From the NCBI RefSeq assembly GCF_004341445.1, contig NZ_SLXV01000013.1:1-60701 (forward strand): DNA of 60,701 bases, given 5' to 3'. The stretch is from Baia soyae. GTDB taxonomy: Bacteria; Bacillota; Bacilli; Thermoactinomycetales; Thermoactinomycetaceae. Made by a program: the position numbers and the translations under genes. Within the stretch, counting starts at the first letter, position 1, and each line of letters begins with the position of its first letter. The notes beneath the pieces were generated by a model. It searched no databases. It was given only the letters and a program-made list of their open reading frames with translations, and was not told where the DNA came from. Below, piece by piece: positions 35,824-44,033 of this stretch.

Positions 35824-38274
35824 ATGTCAATCCAAAAAGCTCGTATCGCCGTAACAGGCGTAGGGATCATCTGTGCAAATGGCAATGATGTAGAAGAATT
35901 TTGGGAGCACGTGGTGGCTGGTAAAAGTGGCATTAAACCTGTCACTTCCTTAGACTTGTCCCAAATCAATACGAAATTTGGGGGCGAAGTGAGTCATTTC
36001 AATCCTGAAGATCACTTTACCGACGAAGAGTTAAAACAAATGGATCGCGCGGGGCAGTTTGCTGTTTTAGCTGCCCGGGAGGCGGTTCAATTTGCCAACA
36101 TGAATTTATCTGAATTAGATCCCTATCGGGTTGGTATCGTTTTAGGAACCTCGTTGGGTGGGATGCGTAGTGGCGAAATTTTTCACAAACAATGGATTGA
36201 AAATGGATTAGATCAAACCGATGTAAGTCTGCTCTATAAATACCCTGTTCACACCCCGTGCGACAACATCGCCCATGCGCTTGGCATCAAAGGGCCTAAA
36301 AGTGTCATTTCCAATGCATGTGCAGCAGGAACCAATTCGATTGGCTATGCAACGGATATCATCCGCACAGGGAAAGCAGATGTGATGATTGCCGGGGGAG
36401 TAGATCCTCTCACGTTTTTATCGTTTAGTGGCTTTAATAGCTTGCAAGCTCTCTCCAGTGAGCCGTGTGCACCTTATAGTCAGAGCCACGGTTTAAATAT
36501 CGGTGAAGGAGCAGGCATTCTCATTTTAGAGAGAATGGAAGATGCTTGTGCACGGGGCGCTACGATCTTAGCAGAGATTCTCGATTATGATCTCTCGGCC
36601 GATTCCTATCATCAGACGGCACCCGATCCAGGTGGCGCAGGGGCGATTCGCTCGATGAAAGGAGCGTTGAATAAGGCTGGATTAACCGAACAGGATCTTT
36701 CATATATCAATGGTCATGGTACAGGTACCCCTACCAACGATGCTTCTGAGCCAAAAGCGCTACGGAGTATTATCAAAGAACAAGCTGTTCCCATCTCATC
36801 GACCAAGTCCATGTTGGGTCACACACTAGGAGCAGCTGGCGCAGTGGAAGCAGTTACATCTGTCTTGGCGATTCATCGTTCCTTTATCCCGCCTACAGTC
36901 AATTTTGATGAGGAAAGCCGAAAATTTGGCTTGGACTTTGTTCCGAATCAAGGGCGCAAAGGGGAACTAAACACCGTTCTCTCTAACTCGTTTGCATTTG
37001 GTGGGAATAATGCAACCGCCTTATTTGGCAAACACGATGACCAAAAGCCAACGCCAGCCCCAACCCCTCGGAAAAAAGTTTACCTAACAGGTGTCGGTGT
37101 GTTAGCCGGTAACGTTGCCAACATGGAACAATTTGATCAGTTGGTAAAAGGCGAAGGGAGTGGAATATCTGAGGTTCAGCGATTTGATACGAAGCCTTAC
37201 GGCCAGTCAGAGGCGGGGCAAATTCCTGATATTCCTTATAAAAAGATGATCAACCCAAGTATGCTACGCAGAATGGACGCGCTGAGTAAGCAAGCTGTTG
37301 CGGTAACGAAAATGGCATTGGATCATGCCAAGTTAAAAATTACCCGTGATAATAGCGAAAAAGTAGGCGTAATTTTCGCGACAGGCACAGGTCCGACTGA
37401 GACGGTAGAGTCATTTAACCGTGTAGTCATCCGAGAAGGAGCCAAGATGGCAAATGCCCAGCTCTTTCCGAATACAGTGATGAATGCTGCTGCGGGCCAT
37501 ATTGGATTGCATTTTAAAATTAAGGGCCCCACTTCCACGATTACAGCGGGTGGAGTCTCAGCCATTAGCGCTTTATATTATGCGTACTCCCTGATCCAAC
37601 TAGGTGGTTGCGATACGGTAATCGTCGTGACATCCGATGAGTTTAATGAGCCGTTACTCGCAGGTCATGGACGGATTCCTAACTTTTTGAGCAAAACAAA
37701 ATCACGGCCATTTGCTAGTGACCGGGATGGAGTCGTGCTTGGAGAAGGAAGCGTGGCGATGATTGTGGAGAGCGAAGAGGCGGCAAAGGCTCGTAATGCA
37801 CGGATTCTCGCTGAGTGTAAGGGTTTTGGCATGACCTCTGATCATCATAAAATTGCAGGTCTGAATCCAGAGGGAACTGAGTGGACGAAGTCATTTGAGT
37901 TAGCCCTATCCGATGCTGGTTTAACGACAGAAGATATCGGCTATATCTCTGCCGCGGCTAATGGTCACCATGTCTTTGACCCGATTGAAGCAAAAGCTAT
38001 TCATCAATTGTTTCAAGACAAAGTCCCTGTTAGTGCACCTGGTTCTATTTTCGGGGAAACGCATGGTACAGCTGGTTCCATTGGCTTGTTAACGGCTTTG
38101 TCTGCTTTAGACGGTACGATTCCATTTATACGGAATTTGGAGAATCCGATATCAGATGTAGGGCTTGACTATGTGATGGGGGAGCCGCGTAAGGTGCAGA
38201 CCGATAATGCGTTGATTAGTTCGTATGCGTATGGGGGGAATTATCATTCGCTCGTGTTGGGGCGGTATGAGTAG
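35824..38274 (+). CDS. Fused ketosynthase-chain length factor (KS-CLF)
   Basis: About 816 residues: two full ketosynthase-fold domains in one chain. The first (1-403) keeps the catalytic Cys166 ('SNACAAGTNS'), His298 ('NGHGTGTPTND') and His333 ('STKSMLGHTLGAAGA'). The second (about 413-816) has Gly577 in place of Cys ('TITAGGVSA'), Ala for the first His, and Glu for the second ('FGETHGTAG'), so it cannot condense. An active/inactive pair is the KSalpha/CLF arrangement of type II polyketide synthases, where the two are normally separate; fused pairs are known in PfaC-type PUFA synthases. A proline-rich linker ('DDQKPTPAPTPRKK') joins them. ATG 35824, GGTGGTGAG upstream. Confidence 0.92.
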   Translation: MSIQKARIAVTGVGIICANGNDVEEFWEHVVAGKSGIKPVTSLDLSQINTKFGGEVSHFNPEDHFTDEELKQMDRAGQFAVLAAREAVQFANMNLSELDPYRVGIVLGTSLGGMRSGEIFHKQWIENGLDQTDVSLLYKYPVHTPCDNIAHALGIKGPKSVISNACAAGTNSIGYATDIIRTGKADVMIAGGVDPLTFLSFSGFNSLQALSSEPCAPYSQSHGLNIGEGAGILILERMEDACARGATILAEILDYDLSADSYHQTAPDPGGAGAIRSMKGALNKAGLTEQDLSYINGHGTGTPTNDASEPKALRSIIKEQAVPISSTKSMLGHTLGAAGAVEAVTSVLAIHRSFIPPTVNFDEESRKFGLDFVPNQGRKGELNTVLSNSFAFGGNNATALFGKHDDQKPTPAPTPRKKVYLTGVGVLAGNVANMEQFDQLVKGEGSGISEVQRFDTKPYGQSEAGQIPDIPYKKMINPSMLRRMDALSKQAVAVTKMALDHAKLKITRDNSEKVGVIFATGTGPTETVESFNRVVIREGAKMANAQLFPNTVMNAAAGHIGLHFKIKGPTSTITAGGVSAISALYYAYSLIQLGGCDTVIVVTSDEFNEPLLAGHGRIPNFLSKTKSRPFASDRDGVVLGEGSVAMIVESEEAAKARNARILAECKGFGMTSDHHKIAGLNPEGTEWTKSFELALSDAGLTTEDIGYISAAANGHHVFDPIEAKAIHQLFQDKVPVSAPGSIFGETHGTAGSIGLLTALSALDGTIPFIRNLENPISDVGLDYVMGEPRKVQTDNALISSYAYGGNYHSLVLGRYE

Positions 38275-38862
38275 GTTTCTTTTCTTAGGTTAGTTGAAGA
38301 ACGACCAGAAGAAATGGTGTGAATCGGTTGTTCCTTATGGCCTATTGGATAATCAGATCTCTCCCTTCTCTTGTTTCGAATTCTGGCTCATTAACAAACC
38401 TGATTGTTTGGGGGAGAAGGATGCTAGAAATCGTGAGTGGATTGCAATGTGATTGGTATGAGAACTGGCGAACAAGCATGTTCTTTCTTTCTTTTCCCTT
38501 CAGCTTTGTTAATGAACCAGTAAATGAGAAGTGGAAGAGGGGCAATGTGTCTGATCATAGCGATGTTAGTGAGCCTGCTTAGCGTAGTCATTAGAAGCTA
38601 GGGCGTTTTGTGGCAAATGTTTGAGCGTTCTTTGCGAGTTTTTGCCACTTGCCCGAAGCGAAGAATGACGGAGCGGACATGCTTTTCACATCCTTGTGGG
38701 CTCACTATTGAGCTATGATCAGATACATGCCCCCGGACATCTTCCATAACTGGCCTCCCATTAACAAACAGCCCTCTACTTTTCTTCTGCAATCTAATTA
38801 ACTAACATGCATGCTGAGCTCTTCTTAACTACTATTCCTTAAACAAAAGAGGTGTACAGATC
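38275..38862. repeat. 588-bp non-coding stretch with nested imperfect inverted repeats
   Basis: Two overlapping inverted units. Unit A: CTGGCTCATTAACAAA (38383-38398) against its complement at 38505-38520, one mismatch. Unit B: a long imperfect palindrome centred near 38636, arms about 38504-38628 and 38640-38768, with matched blocks TTTGTTAATG, GGGGCA, TCTGATCATAGC, GTGAGCC, GTCATT and TGGCAAA. The outer motif of unit A reappears at 38750-38768. Two short open frames here (38319-38582 plus, 38598-38792 minus) show no coding character. Possibly a degenerate mobile element or a structured RNA. Confidence 0.65.
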
Positions 38863-39594
38863 ATGAAAGGTGTAATTCTAGCAGGCGGAACCGGTTCTCG
38901 GCTATACCCATTGACAAAGGTGACGAATAAGCATCTACTCCCCGTCGGAGAGTACCCCATGATTTATCATCCAATCTACAAGTTACGTCAAGCTGGCATT
39001 CAGGATATATTGATCGTGACAGGTCGGGACCATATGGGAGACGTGGTTAATCTCTTGGGAAGCGGAGTAGAGTTTGGTGTTTCGTTTACCTATAAAGTTC
39101 AGGACCAAGCAGGCGGGATTGCACAGGCATTAGGTCTAGCTGAAGATTTCGTCGGTGAGGATCTGGTAACGGTGATTTTAGGGGACAATGTATTTCTGGA
39201 TGATATCTCATCTTGTATCCACACGTTTCAGGATCAAGCCCAAGGGGCTAAAATACTGATTAAACAAGTCGATGATCCTAGGCGTTTTGGCGTACCAGAG
39301 ATCGCAGGAGACCAAATTATATCCATTCAAGAGAAGCCGGCCCATCCGAAAAGCTCCTACGCAGTAACAGGAATTTATCTATACGATCACCATGTCTTTG
39401 AGATTATTAAAACACTTCAACCATCAAAGCGTGGAGAACTAGAAATAACCGATGTAAATAATGCTTATATTAAAAAAGAGCAACTAACCTACGACATACT
39501 AGATGGATGGTGGACGGATGCAGGAACCCTTCCCTCTCTAGCAATTGCAAATAAGCTATCTAGTGAGATAGCTTATGATATAGAAGAGAAATAA
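38863..39594 (+). CDS. Glucose-1-phosphate thymidylyltransferase-like nucleotidyltransferase
   Basis: 243 residues, the short bacterial RmlA/SpsI type. Makes NDP-glucose from glucose-1-phosphate. Motifs: 'LAGGTGSRLYPLTKVTNKHL', 'VILGDNVF', 'PRRFGVPEI' with 'IQEKPAHPKSSYAVTGIYLY', and 'RGELEITDVNNAYI'. The B. subtilis counterpart SpsI helps make spore-coat polysaccharide. No rmlB, rmlC or rmlD genes are in the window, so the downstream sugar is unknown. The preceding locus encodes sugar-like domains, so a link is possible. It converges with the next gene, with only 6 bp between the stop codons. Confidence 0.88.
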   Translation: MKGVILAGGTGSRLYPLTKVTNKHLLPVGEYPMIYHPIYKLRQAGIQDILIVTGRDHMGDVVNLLGSGVEFGVSFTYKVQDQAGGIAQALGLAEDFVGEDLVTVILGDNVFLDDISSCIHTFQDQAQGAKILIKQVDDPRRFGVPEIAGDQIISIQEKPAHPKSSYAVTGIYLYDHHVFEIIKTLQPSKRGELEITDVNNAYIKKEQLTYDILDGWWTDAGTLPSLAIANKLSSEIAYDIEEK

Positions 39595-39600
39595 CGAAAT

Positions 39601-39927
39601 TTATTCACCTGATTCGGTGGAACTTTCTCCATTCCAATAGCGAAGATAGGTTGTTTCATCCGTTGCTTGTTTTTTAACGATTTTCCCATCCCCATCTCTT
39701 GTAACCTCATACTCTTGATAAGCTTCGACCTGATAGCTCCCTTTGTCTTGACGGCTTTGTAATTCCGATGTATATTCATTTTTTGTCCCATTTTGAGTGG
39801 GGTATGCAGTAGCAGTGACTGAAGTTGCCTGTGGGACCCAGAGAAGCATGGCGACTAACATCAGATTAATGGCGATTGCGGTACCTAAGCAGGATTGTAT
39901 GATGGTCGGGAGCCATTTGTTTTCCAT
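39601..39927 (-). CDS. Small membrane-anchored protein of unknown function
   Basis: 108 residues. An N-terminal transmembrane helix (about residues 11-31) is followed by a polar, serine/threonine/glutamine-rich outside segment with repeats of charged residues ('GSYQVEAYQEYEVTRDGDGK'). It looks like a signal-anchored surface protein. AGGAGG lies nine bases before the ATG on the minus strand, so the gene is real. I do not recognise the family. The rfbA-type gene ends 6 bp away in the opposite direction. Confidence 0.7.
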   Translation of the reverse strand: MENKWLPTIIQSCLGTAIAINLMLVAMLLWVPQATSVTATAYPTQNGTKNEYTSELQSRQDKGSYQVEAYQEYEVTRDGDGKIVKKQATDETTYLRYWNGESSTESGE

Positions 39928-40034
39928 AGTATTGTATCCTCCTAAATGATGAGAACTGGTGAGTCTGCGAGGATGTAGAGAAGTAGTAGCGTTATCTTCT
40001 ATTTATGAAACAACTATTTTTTTAGAACTAACGA

Positions 40035-40087
40035 AAGAGGCCTATCTAATTAGTTGCTACTATGCAAACAAAATAGATGGGCCTCTT
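40035..40087 (-). terminator. Hairpin downstream of the Cof-type phosphatase gene
   Basis: Stem of about 13 pairs, AAAGAGGCC-TATCTA (from 40034) against TAGAT-GGGCCTCTT (40074-40087), 25-base loop; on the minus strand it is followed by TTTCG and later a T-run. Moderate terminator. Confidence 0.55.
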
Positions 40088-40102
40088 ATTATTCTCTATT
40101 AT

Positions 40103-40927
40103 CTATAACGGTAGTTTTAAATACTTTTTCAAGTAGTTTGCTATGCCATCCTGATCATTACGATCGGTGACGTCATCTGCAACATTCTTTAACGCTTCGA
40201 TGGCATTTCCCATGGCGACTCCCTTACCAACGTACTGGAGCATTTCCATGTCATTATCTTCGTCGCCGAACGCGATAATCCGCTCTTTCGGGATATTGTA
40301 ATAATGAGCGATTCGTTCTACTCCAACGGCTTTGTCAACACCTTGTCGCAGGACTTCCATCACTTGAAATGGTTCGTTCCATCTACGATGATGTACGATA
40401 TGACTGTGACGATCGGTAAAGGTTTTTTGGATTTCATCCCAGTTATGATGGTTATGGAATTGTACGAGCATGCTGGTAGGATGGTCCTTTAATAATTGAA
40501 GCAGATCGCCTGTATGAATTTCCTTCGCGTGTAAGGAGAAAAATGTATGATTTGCATTTTCGCTTCCTGCTATAGTCGAGTAGATATGATCTTCTATTTC
40601 TACGAGAATATTAGGCATATCCAGAGAATAACAGGTTTCGATAATATGATGAGCTTGTTCTAATGGGATCGTAATATGGTGCTTTTCAAAGGATGCATCG
40701 TGTGGATGATGGCTGAGTGCACCATTATAGTTTACGATTGGCGAGCGTAAGCCAAGCTCTTGATAATACTGTTTACTCATCCGATAAGGACGTCCTGTTG
40801 CGATGGCAACTTCATGCCCTTCTCGCATGGCTTGGTGTAGAACTTGCTTTGTGGCTTGGGATATTTTTTTATCTTCTGTTAGTAATGTTCCGTCTAAATC
40901 TAGCACGATTAAATGTTTATTCGACAT
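40103..40927 (-). CDS. Cof-type HAD-IIB family hydrolase
   Basis: 274 residues, haloacid-dehalogenase phosphatase. Motif I 'VLDLDGTLLTEDKKIS' with the nucleophile Asp, motif II threonine in 'AIATGRP', and motif IV 'AFGDEDNDMEML'. The IIB cap domain lies between. Members dephosphorylate small sugar or cofactor phosphates with broad specificity; the substrate here cannot be read. GGAGG seven bases before the start. Divergent from miaB; the 257-bp gap contains the miaB promoter. Confidence 0.9.
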   Translation of the reverse strand: MSNKHLIVLDLDGTLLTEDKKISQATKQVLHQAMREGHEVAIATGRPYRMSKQYYQELGLRSPIVNYNGALSHHPHDASFEKHHITIPLEQAHHIIETCYSLDMPNILVEIEDHIYSTIAGSENANHTFFSLHAKEIHTGDLLQLLKDHPTSMLVQFHNHHNWDEIQKTFTDRHSHIVHHRRWNEPFQVMEVLRQGVDKAVGVERIAHYYNIPKERIIAFGDEDNDMEMLQYVGKGVAMGNAIEALKNVADDVTDRNDQDGIANYLKKYLKLPL

Positions 40928-41050
40928 AAATAAGCCTCCGCCTCACCATTGTTTCGATAATGAAAATATTATACACCATGAATCAAGGGAACGTGTGAAG
41001 ATTACTTTATTTCTATTTTTAGGAATAGTAGGTACATTGTTAAGCTTCCA

Positions 41051-41079
41051 TTGAAGAAATAAGGAATTTCAGGTATAAT
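41051..41079 (+). promoter_or_regulatory. SigA-type promoter for the miaB operon
   Basis: TTGAAG (41051-41056), exactly 17 bases, then TATAAT (41074-41079). Leader to the miaB start is about 105 bases. Good consensus match. Confidence 0.7.
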
Positions 41080-41184
41080 CACTTAGTTGTAGATTGTTTT
41101 TTATCTAAGCGATGTCAGATGATAGGTTATAATTTCTTACAAATAGATGAGTATCTCGAAAATAAAGAATGTAGAGGTGGGAGC

Positions 41185-42669
41185 ATGAGTAAAATGAAGA
41201 AAGACTTCTCTCAATACTTTCAAGCCCCTGACTTAAGAGAAGCGAAGAAGCGTGGGAAAGAAGAAGTACAAGTCTTACAATTTGAGTCACTACCAGATGA
41301 GATGAAAAATATTGGTGTGGGTCATAAATATTTGATTCAAACGTTTGGCTGTCAGATGAACGTCCATGATAGCGAGACGATGGCAGGTATTTTTGAGATG
41401 ATGGGGTATACACCTACTATAGATGAACGCGATGCAGATATCATCTTGCTCAATACATGTGCAATCCGTGAAAATGCCGAGGATAAAGTGTTTGGAGAGT
41501 TAGGTCGACTCAAACATCTCAAGCTTGAGAAACCCAACCTTATTTTGGGTGTATGTGGATGTATGTCACAGGAAGAATCCGTTGTAAATCGGATCCTAAA
41601 AAGCTATCAAAATGTGGATTTGGTATTTGGAACCCATAATATTCACCGCCTACCTCATTTAGTGCACAATGCGCTAATGAGTAAAGAGATGGTGATCGAG
41701 GTTTGGTCGAAAGAGGGAGATGTAGTAGAGAATATGCCAAAAGTACGCGCAGATGGCTTGCGTGCTTGGGTAAATATTATGTACGGTTGCGATAAATTCT
41801 GTACCTACTGTATCGTTCCTTACACTCGCGGAAAAGAGCGTAGTCGCCGTCCTGAAGATGTACTAAACGAGATCCGAGAATTGGCCCGTAAAGGCTATCA
41901 AGAAGTAACGCTACTCGGTCAAAATGTAAATGCATATGGAAAAGATCTAGAGGATCTTAACTATCTCTTTGGCGACCTAATGGATGATGTGCGTAAGATT
42001 GGCATCCCACGCATTCGCTTTACAACAAGTCATCCCCGCGACTTTGATGACCATTTAGTTGAGGTGCTTGGCAAAGGCGGTAACTTGGTAGAGCATATTC
42101 ACCTTCCTGTTCAATCAGGCAGTAGTGAAGTCCTGAAATTAATGGCCCGCAAATATGATCGGGAACGTTATCTAGACTTAGTGCGTAAAATCAAAGAGAC
42201 AGTGCCAAATGTGGTATTAACAACAGATATTATCGTCGGTTTCCCTGGCGAAACAGATGAGCAATTTGAAGATACGATTTCATTAGTGAAAGAAGTGGAA
42301 TTTGATTCCGCCTTTACCTTTATCTACTCTCCTCGCGAAGGGACTCCAGCGGCTAAGATGCAGGACGATATTCCGATGGAAGTGAAAAAGGCACGACTTC
42401 AAAGACTAAATGAAACCTTAAATGAAATCGGTCGTCGTAAAAACGAAGAGTTACGCGGCCATGTGGTAGAGGTATTGGTCGAGGGAGAGAGTAAGAAAAA
42501 TGCGGATGTTCTTTCCGGCCGAACTCGTACTAATAAACTAGTAAACTTTGCAGGACCTAAGAGCTTAATTGGTAAAATGGTAATGGTTCGTATTGAAGAC
42601 CCGAAAACCTGGTCGTTAACAGGTGTTTTGTTGGAAGATCCAAAACAACAGAAAGCTCCGGTTGCTTAG
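41185..42669 (+). CDS. miaB: tRNA-2-methylthio-N6-dimethylallyladenosine synthase
   Basis: 494 residues. Radical-SAM enzyme that adds the 2-methylthio group to i6A37 of tRNAs. It acts on the product of miaA, which is also in this window. The SAM cluster ligands are C202, C206 and C209 ('CDKFCTYC'). The auxiliary cluster cysteines are in '[12 protein letters not shown]', '[11 protein letters not shown]' and '[10 protein letters not shown]'. A TRAM domain closes the protein. ATG 41185 has AGAGGTGGGAG upstream; the frame is open from 41119 without a site. RicA follows and is needed in B. subtilis for a MiaB-dependent modification. Confidence 0.96.
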   Translation: MSKMKKDFSQYFQAPDLREAKKRGKEEVQVLQFESLPDEMKNIGVGHKYLIQTFGCQMNVHDSETMAGIFEMMGYTPTIDERDADIILLNTCAIRENAEDKVFGELGRLKHLKLEKPNLILGVCGCMSQEESVVNRILKSYQNVDLVFGTHNIHRLPHLVHNALMSKEMVIEVWSKEGDVVENMPKVRADGLRAWVNIMYGCDKFCTYCIVPYTRGKERSRRPEDVLNEIRELARKGYQEVTLLGQNVNAYGKDLEDLNYLFGDLMDDVRKIGIPRIRFTTSHPRDFDDHLVEVLGKGGNLVEHIHLPVQSGSSEVLKLMARKYDRERYLDLVRKIKETVPNVVLTTDIIVGFPGETDEQFEDTISLVKEVEFDSAFTFIYSPREGTPAAKMQDDIPMEVKKARLQRLNETLNEIGRRKNEELRGHVVEVLVEGESKKNADVLSGRTRTNKLVNFAGPKSLIGKMVMVRIEDPKTWSLTGVLLEDPKQQKAPVA

Positions 42670-42693
42670 GTGAGATGGCAGGTGAAGGATACA

Positions 42694-43110
42694 ATGGAAC
42701 ACCCCGTGCTTGCGTTTGCAAAAAAACTTTCGGAACAAGTAGGTGCCACAGCGGAGGTCGAGCGCTTCCGCCAAGCAGAGAAACAAGTTCAGGATAGTGA
42801 GAAGGTTAACCAGCTAATTGAGGAAATTAAGAAGAAACAAAAAGAATTGGTTCACGCCAAGCATTATCATAAAAGCGAATATGTTCGTTTGCTGGAAAAA
42901 GAATTAGAGCAGCTACATTATGAATTTGATCACCTTCCGATCGTGAGGGAATACCAGCAGTACCAAGTGGAGGTAAACGATCTTCTGCAAACGATTCAAC
43001 ATGTCGTTGCCGAAACCGTTTCTACAAAAATTCATATTGAAGTTGGCGGAGAAGTCGCTAGAGGCTGTGGTTCTGGCGGCTCGTGTGGCTGTAGTAGTCG
43101 TTCAAAATGA
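42694..43110 (+). CDS. ymcA: RicA/YmcA family regulatory protein
   Basis: 138 residues, helical YlbF/YmcA family. With YlbF and YaaT it forms the RicAFT complex that acts with RNase Y and supports biofilm and sporulation phosphorelay signalling. The C-terminus carries three cysteines in 'GCGSGGSCGCSS', matching the iron-sulfur ligand tail known for RicA. ATG 42694 with AGGTGAAGG is preferred; the frame is open from GTG 42670. Gene order miaB-ymcA-cotE-mutS matches B. subtilis. The partner genes are not in the window. Confidence 0.92.
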   Translation: MEHPVLAFAKKLSEQVGATAEVERFRQAEKQVQDSEKVNQLIEEIKKKQKELVHAKHYHKSEYVRLLEKELEQLHYEFDHLPIVREYQQYQVEVNDLLQTIQHVVAETVSTKIHIEVGGEVARGCGSGGSCGCSSRSK

Positions 43111-43161
43111 AAAAACTTTGAGATCTGTTAACACCCTCATGCACCCTAGGCGTGCGCCCTG

Positions 43162-43169
43162 CATATACT
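43162..43169 (+). promoter_or_regulatory. Candidate sporulation -10 element for cotE
   Basis: CATATACT lies 32 bases before the cotE GTG and resembles SigE/SigK -10 boxes. B. subtilis cotE is transcribed from SigE and SigK promoters. The -35 side cannot be set with confidence. Confidence 0.4.
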
Positions 43170-43200
43170 CAAGTGAACGACCGTTTGAGGAGGGAATAAG

Positions 43201-43791
43201 GTGGCAAATACAGATCGATCAGTTGAATACCGTCAGATCATGTCGAGAGCGATTTGTGGGAAAGGACGGAAGTTTTGTCAAGTGAAACACTCCATCCACC
43301 CACCTGACCACATTCACCACATATTAGGAGCGTGGTTAATTAATCACAACTATGAAAGCTCTAAAGTAGGTGAAGCGGTCGAGGTACGTGGTACGTATGA
43401 TGTGAATATTTGGTACTCCACCAAAGGAAATACCAAAACAGATGTCATGACCGAAACAGTACACTACGCAGAAAAGATTCCACTTACGTACTATGATCGC
43501 TATACACGCGAAGGGACTGTGAATGTAAGCACCATTTGCACACAGACCCCCAATTGCGTAGCAGCAAAGCTTTCTCCCCATAAAGATTCCATTTCCATTA
43601 AAGTGGAAAAAGAATTCGTTGTGGAGTTGATAGGTGAAACAAAAGTCACAGTAGCCGTCTTCCCGCACGAGCTTGGTGATTGGGATGATAAAGACAAAGA
43701 AGATTTCATAAGCGAGATGGCTGAGGATGACGAGGACGACACCTTCGATGACCTAGATCCAGACTTAGTCTTTGATGATTTGGAAGACTGA
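43201..43791 (+). CDS. cotE: Outer spore coat protein CotE
   Basis: 196 residues (B. subtilis: 181). Organises the outer coat layer around the forespore. The family start 'YRQIMSRAICGKGRKFCQ', 'IHPPDHIHHILGAWLINH' and the strongly acidic tail ('EDDEDDTFDDLDPDLVFDD') are all as expected. GTG start with GAGGAGGGA upstream. It shows that the organism makes endospores. Conserved neighbours miaB, ymcA, mutS. Confidence 0.95.
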   Translation: MANTDRSVEYRQIMSRAICGKGRKFCQVKHSIHPPDHIHHILGAWLINHNYESSKVGEAVEVRGTYDVNIWYSTKGNTKTDVMTETVHYAEKIPLTYYDRYTREGTVNVSTICTQTPNCVAAKLSPHKDSISIKVEKEFVVELIGETKVTVAVFPHELGDWDDKDKEDFISEMAEDDEDDTFDDLDPDLVFDDLED

Positions 43792-43799
43792 TCCATAAT

Positions 43800-43835
43800 A
43801 AAGCTGCTGGCAAGGGATGCCAGTAGCTTTATTTT
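43800..43835 (+). terminator. Terminator after cotE
   Basis: Stem AAAGCTGCTGGCA (43800-43812) against TGCCAGTAGCTTT (43818-43830), one mismatch, then ATTTTTA. Confidence 0.8.
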
Positions 43836-43847
43836 TATTAGCTATAG

Positions 43848-43899
43848 ACAGACTCCAGGCTACATGGATTCGCATACCATGGCAGGGAGTCTGTTTTTT
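43848..43899 (+). terminator. Second terminator-like structure, 12 bp after the first
   Basis: Outer stem ACAGACTCC (43848-43856)/GGAGTCTGT (43886-43894), inner stem CATGG (43863-43867)/CCATG (43877-43881), then a T-run. Possibly a back-up terminator or an attenuator for the next gene. Confidence 0.6.
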
Positions 43900-44033
43900 G
43901 TTCTCAGAATAAGTGGCTTGGTAATACGCACTCGTGCTGATGCATTTGCATATAAATAACCAATGGATTTAGTGTTTACCGTATAAAAGGCATAAAAGGT
44001 AGCCATGGGTGGTGCGTAGAAAGGGGAAAGGTT

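Noticed and set aside
38319-38582. Open frame of 87 codons in the gap after the KS-CLF gene
   Set aside because: Overlaps inverted repeats, no ribosome site and no recognisable protein; the minus-strand frame 38598-38792 was rejected for the same reasons.
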